From CAWVWF01 sp963933885 (GTDB lineage Bacteria > Bacteroidota > Bacteroidia > Flavobacteriales_C > GCA-002722245): a DNA stretch of 50,928 bases. Shown here piece by piece: positions 49,442 through 50,928 of this stretch. The position numbers and the translations under genes were made by a program. Numbering within the stretch: the stretch's first letter is position 1; each line of letters starts with the position of its first letter. The stretch spans positions 1-50,928 of the forward strand of contig CAWVWF010000004.1 in NCBI GenBank assembly GCA_963933885.1, in the 5' to 3' direction. Under the pieces are notes generated by a model. That model was given only the letters and a program-made list of their open reading frames with translations, had not been told where the DNA came from and ran no database searches.

Positions 49442-50640
49442 TTACTTCCTGCTATAAATCCTGTAGTCCAAGCTGCCTGAAAGTTAAAACCTCCGGTAAC
49501 ACCATCGATATCTAAAACTTCTCCTGCGAAAAACAGGTTTGGAACAACTTTACTTTCCATCGTTTTCATATTAATGTCTTTCAAAGAAACACCTCCACAG
49601 GTAACAAACTCTTCTTTGAAGGTAGTTTTACCATTAACTTCATAGGTAGCATTCACTATATTATTGATCAATATATTTTTCGCTTTTTTGCTTATTTCTC
49701 CTGCAATCATGTTTTCATCGATCTCAGAAATCTCTAGGAAGTACTTCCAAAGACTGTTAGGTAATTCAAAAGGAATAACATTAAGTACTTTCTTCTTTCC
49801 GTAGTTGTAAAAAGACCTATTAAGAAGCGTTCTCACCTCATCTTCATTTGAATTACCAATCCAGTTTACCTGAACACTGAAAGTATAATCTTTCTCAGAT
49901 AAGTTTCTAGCTTCCCATGCTGATGTTTTAAGTATCGCAGGTCCACTCATTCCCCAATGCGTAACCAATAGAGGCCCATTTTGAGACAGTTTAGAACCTT
50001 GCACCCTTACTATTGCATTTTTAGAAACAACGCCTTGTAGCTCTATGATTTTCTCATCAGGCATATTGAATGTAAAAAGCGATGGTATAGGAGGAACGAT
50101 TTCATGCCCCAATGCTTTTAACCAATTTAATCCACTTGCTTTTGGAGAACCTCCAGTTGCAACAATTACTTTATCAAAAGCATAATATATTTCATCAATT
50201 TTCAACTTAATTTGATCTCCATCAGGTTTAAGTTCTTGAACTACTGTTTGTCTTTGAATAGTAACTCCTAAACGAAGTGCCTCATCTAATAAACAGTTGA
50301 TGATTGTAATGGATTTGTTTGATTCTGGAAACATACGATTGTCAGCTTCAGTGATCAAGTTTACACCTCGATCCTTATACCAAGCAACTGTATGATTTGT
50401 ATTGAAAATATTAAATGATTTTTTTAGCTGCTTTCCACCTCTTGGATAAAACTTTACTAAATCACCTACTTTAAAACAGCTATGGGTAACGTTACATCTT
50501 CCTCCACCAGACACTTTTACTTTCGCTAAAATCTTATCAGACTTTTCGTAAATAGTAACTTCTGCTTTAGGATTATTTTCTTTTGCTGATAATGCTGCAA
50601 AAAATCCTGCTGCTCCACCTCCAATAACTGCTATTTTCAT
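49438..50640 (-). CDS. HI0933-family FAD-binding flavoprotein
   Basis: NAD(P)/FAD-dependent oxidoreductase of 400 residues (HI0933/YhiN family). The dinucleotide-binding loop VIGGGAAGFFAA is at 5-16 and 'SGGGRCNVTHSC' at about 44-55 is the family signature. 'VIVATGGSPKASG' (about 160-172) is the second FAD contact and 'DIDGVTGGFNFQAAWTTG' near the C terminus closes the FAD site. Flavin binding is very likely; the substrate is unknown although some relatives are described as aminoacetone oxidases. A TATATTTG box sits 4 bases before the ATG. Convergent with the ArsC-like gene. Confidence 0.92.
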   Translation of the reverse strand: MKIAVIGGGAAGFFAALSAKENNPKAEVTIYEKSDKILAKVKVSGGGRCNVTHSCFKVGDLVKFYPRGGKQLKKSFNIFNTNHTVAWYKDRGVNLITEADNRMFPESNKSITIINCLLDEALRLGVTIQRQTVVQELKPDGDQIKLKIDEIYYAFDKVIVATGGSPKASGLNWLKALGHEIVPPIPSLFTFNMPDEKIIELQGVVSKNAIVRVQGSKLSQNGPLLVTHWGMSGPAILKTSAWEARNLSEKDYTFSVQVNWIGNSNEDEVRTLLNRSFYNYGKKKVLNVIPFELPNSLWKYFLEISEIDENMIAGEISKKAKNILINNIVNATYEVNGKTTFKEEFVTCGGVSLKDINMKTMESKVVPNLFFAGEVLDIDGVTGGFNFQAAWTTGFIAGSN

Positions 50641-50644
50641 ATTA

Positions 50645-50652
50645 CAAATATA
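50645..50652 (-). promoter_or_regulatory. -7 box next to start of flavoprotein gene
   Basis: On the minus strand TATATTTG (50652-50645) is an exact TAnnTTTG match ending 4 bases before the ATG at 50640. A TTG lies 24 bases further upstream (50679-50677), slightly long spacing. It predicts a leaderless or nearly leaderless mRNA. Confidence 0.4.
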
Positions 50653-50747
50653 TGGTTTTTAGTGAAGATCTAGTTTCAAATAATAAATCGATATTACTGT
50701 ATTTGAAGCGGAGTTAGTTAAAAAGTATACAACAATACTTATTTGTC

Positions 50748-50820
50748 ATTCCTGCGAAGGCAGGAATCTAGACGCCTAATTAAGCACAGTATACTATTGG
50801 TTTAGATTCCTGCCTTCGCA
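50748..50820. repeat. REP-like palindromic repeat pair
   Basis: ATTCCTGC-GAAG-GCAGGAAT (50748-50767) is an 8-bp hairpin of the TCATTCCTGCGAAGGCAGG type, a sequence known as a dispersed REP-like element in many genomes. An inverted second copy follows: TGCGAAGGCAGGAATCTA (50753-50770) and its exact reverse complement (50803-50820) form an 18-bp inverted repeat with a 32-base spacer. The second copy is cut short at 50820. The region after the flavoprotein gene (50641-50928) contains no gene. Confidence 0.75.
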
Positions 50821-50928
50821 CACTACTGTCCGGAATAAATAGATCTATAATTCACACAGTTAATGTCCCGTTATTCTTATTTCATTCTCATTTGAAAATG
50901 ACTTAGAATTCGTAATGGTTTAAAAAAG

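Noticed and set aside
1..50928. CRISPR arrays, rRNA or tRNA genes, complete transposons
   Set aside because: No regularly spaced repeats, no cloverleaf and no transposase frame were seen on either strand by eye; a covariance-model search would be decisive.

Overview
The window is an AT-rich chromosomal segment of a Bacteroidetes bacterium, most likely a member of the Flavobacteriales. Supporting signs are four secreted proteins with type IX secretion (T9SS) type A C-terminal sorting domains, several promoters of the Bacteroidetes form TTG-N17-23-TAnnTTTG, no evident Shine-Dalgarno sequences, two-component-propeller sensors with Y_Y_Y domains, and an ExbB/hypothetical/ExbD/ExbD cluster. No rRNA, tRNA, CRISPR array or complete mobile element was found.

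Layout. Positions 1-5849 (all minus strand) are the end of a surface polysaccharide locus: Wzt/Wzm-type ABC exporter (Wzt cut by the window edge), a polyprenyl-phosphate sugar-1-P transferase, an O-antigen ligase-like protein and two GT4 glycosyltransferases. gmhA (sedoheptulose-7-P isomerase) reads away from it. Positions 6748-14028 hold two T9SS beta-helix surface proteins around a large propeller/SpoIIE phosphatase sensor. Positions 14062-17088 are a minus-strand run rbfA, LolC/E-like permease, LD-carboxypeptidase, SRPBCC protein. Positions 17286-19718 are the ExbB/ExbD proton-channel operon. Then come a TraB/GumN protein with an extra C-terminal domain, a lipoprotein, and a membrane-anchored propeller/LuxR regulator.

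Positions 25079-25689 have no convincing protein gene but hold three strong plus-strand intrinsic terminators in about 200 bases, which points to unannotated short transcripts. After that come a CsgG/LpoB-like plus barrel protein, cvpA with an overlapping VWA gene, a hypothetical surface protein, holB with a GAF-like gene, pgk, a T9SS protein with GFQPD repeats, and an operon of a LytS-type histidine kinase, a degenerate kinase lacking the phospho-acceptor His, and a pentapeptide-repeat protein. That operon has twin palindromes bracketing its predicted -7 box. The rest holds a beta carbonic anhydrase, an OmpR-type two-component system, a ParA/ribbon-helix-helix pair with an acidic neighbour, an OmpA-like/cysteine-rich surface protein, a protein with an NADase-type glycan-binding domain, Hsp15-like S4 protein, DUF2461 protein, a His-bearing multi-pass membrane protein, type I asparaginase, gamma carbonic anhydrase, another T9SS protein, an ArsC-like protein and a HI0933-family flavoprotein. 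A REP-like inverted repeat with a possible insertion-sequence edge closes the window.

How the parts work together (inference). The polysaccharide locus could make the LPS to which T9SS type A cargo is attached in this phylum, and four such cargo proteins are encoded here. Three sensors (propeller-SpoIIE, propeller-LuxR, LytS pair) and an OmpR system give much signalling capacity. Several genes need non-ATG starts (GTG or TTG), and several apparent TTG starts are really the last bases of TAnnTTTG promoter boxes. Starts were chosen accordingly.
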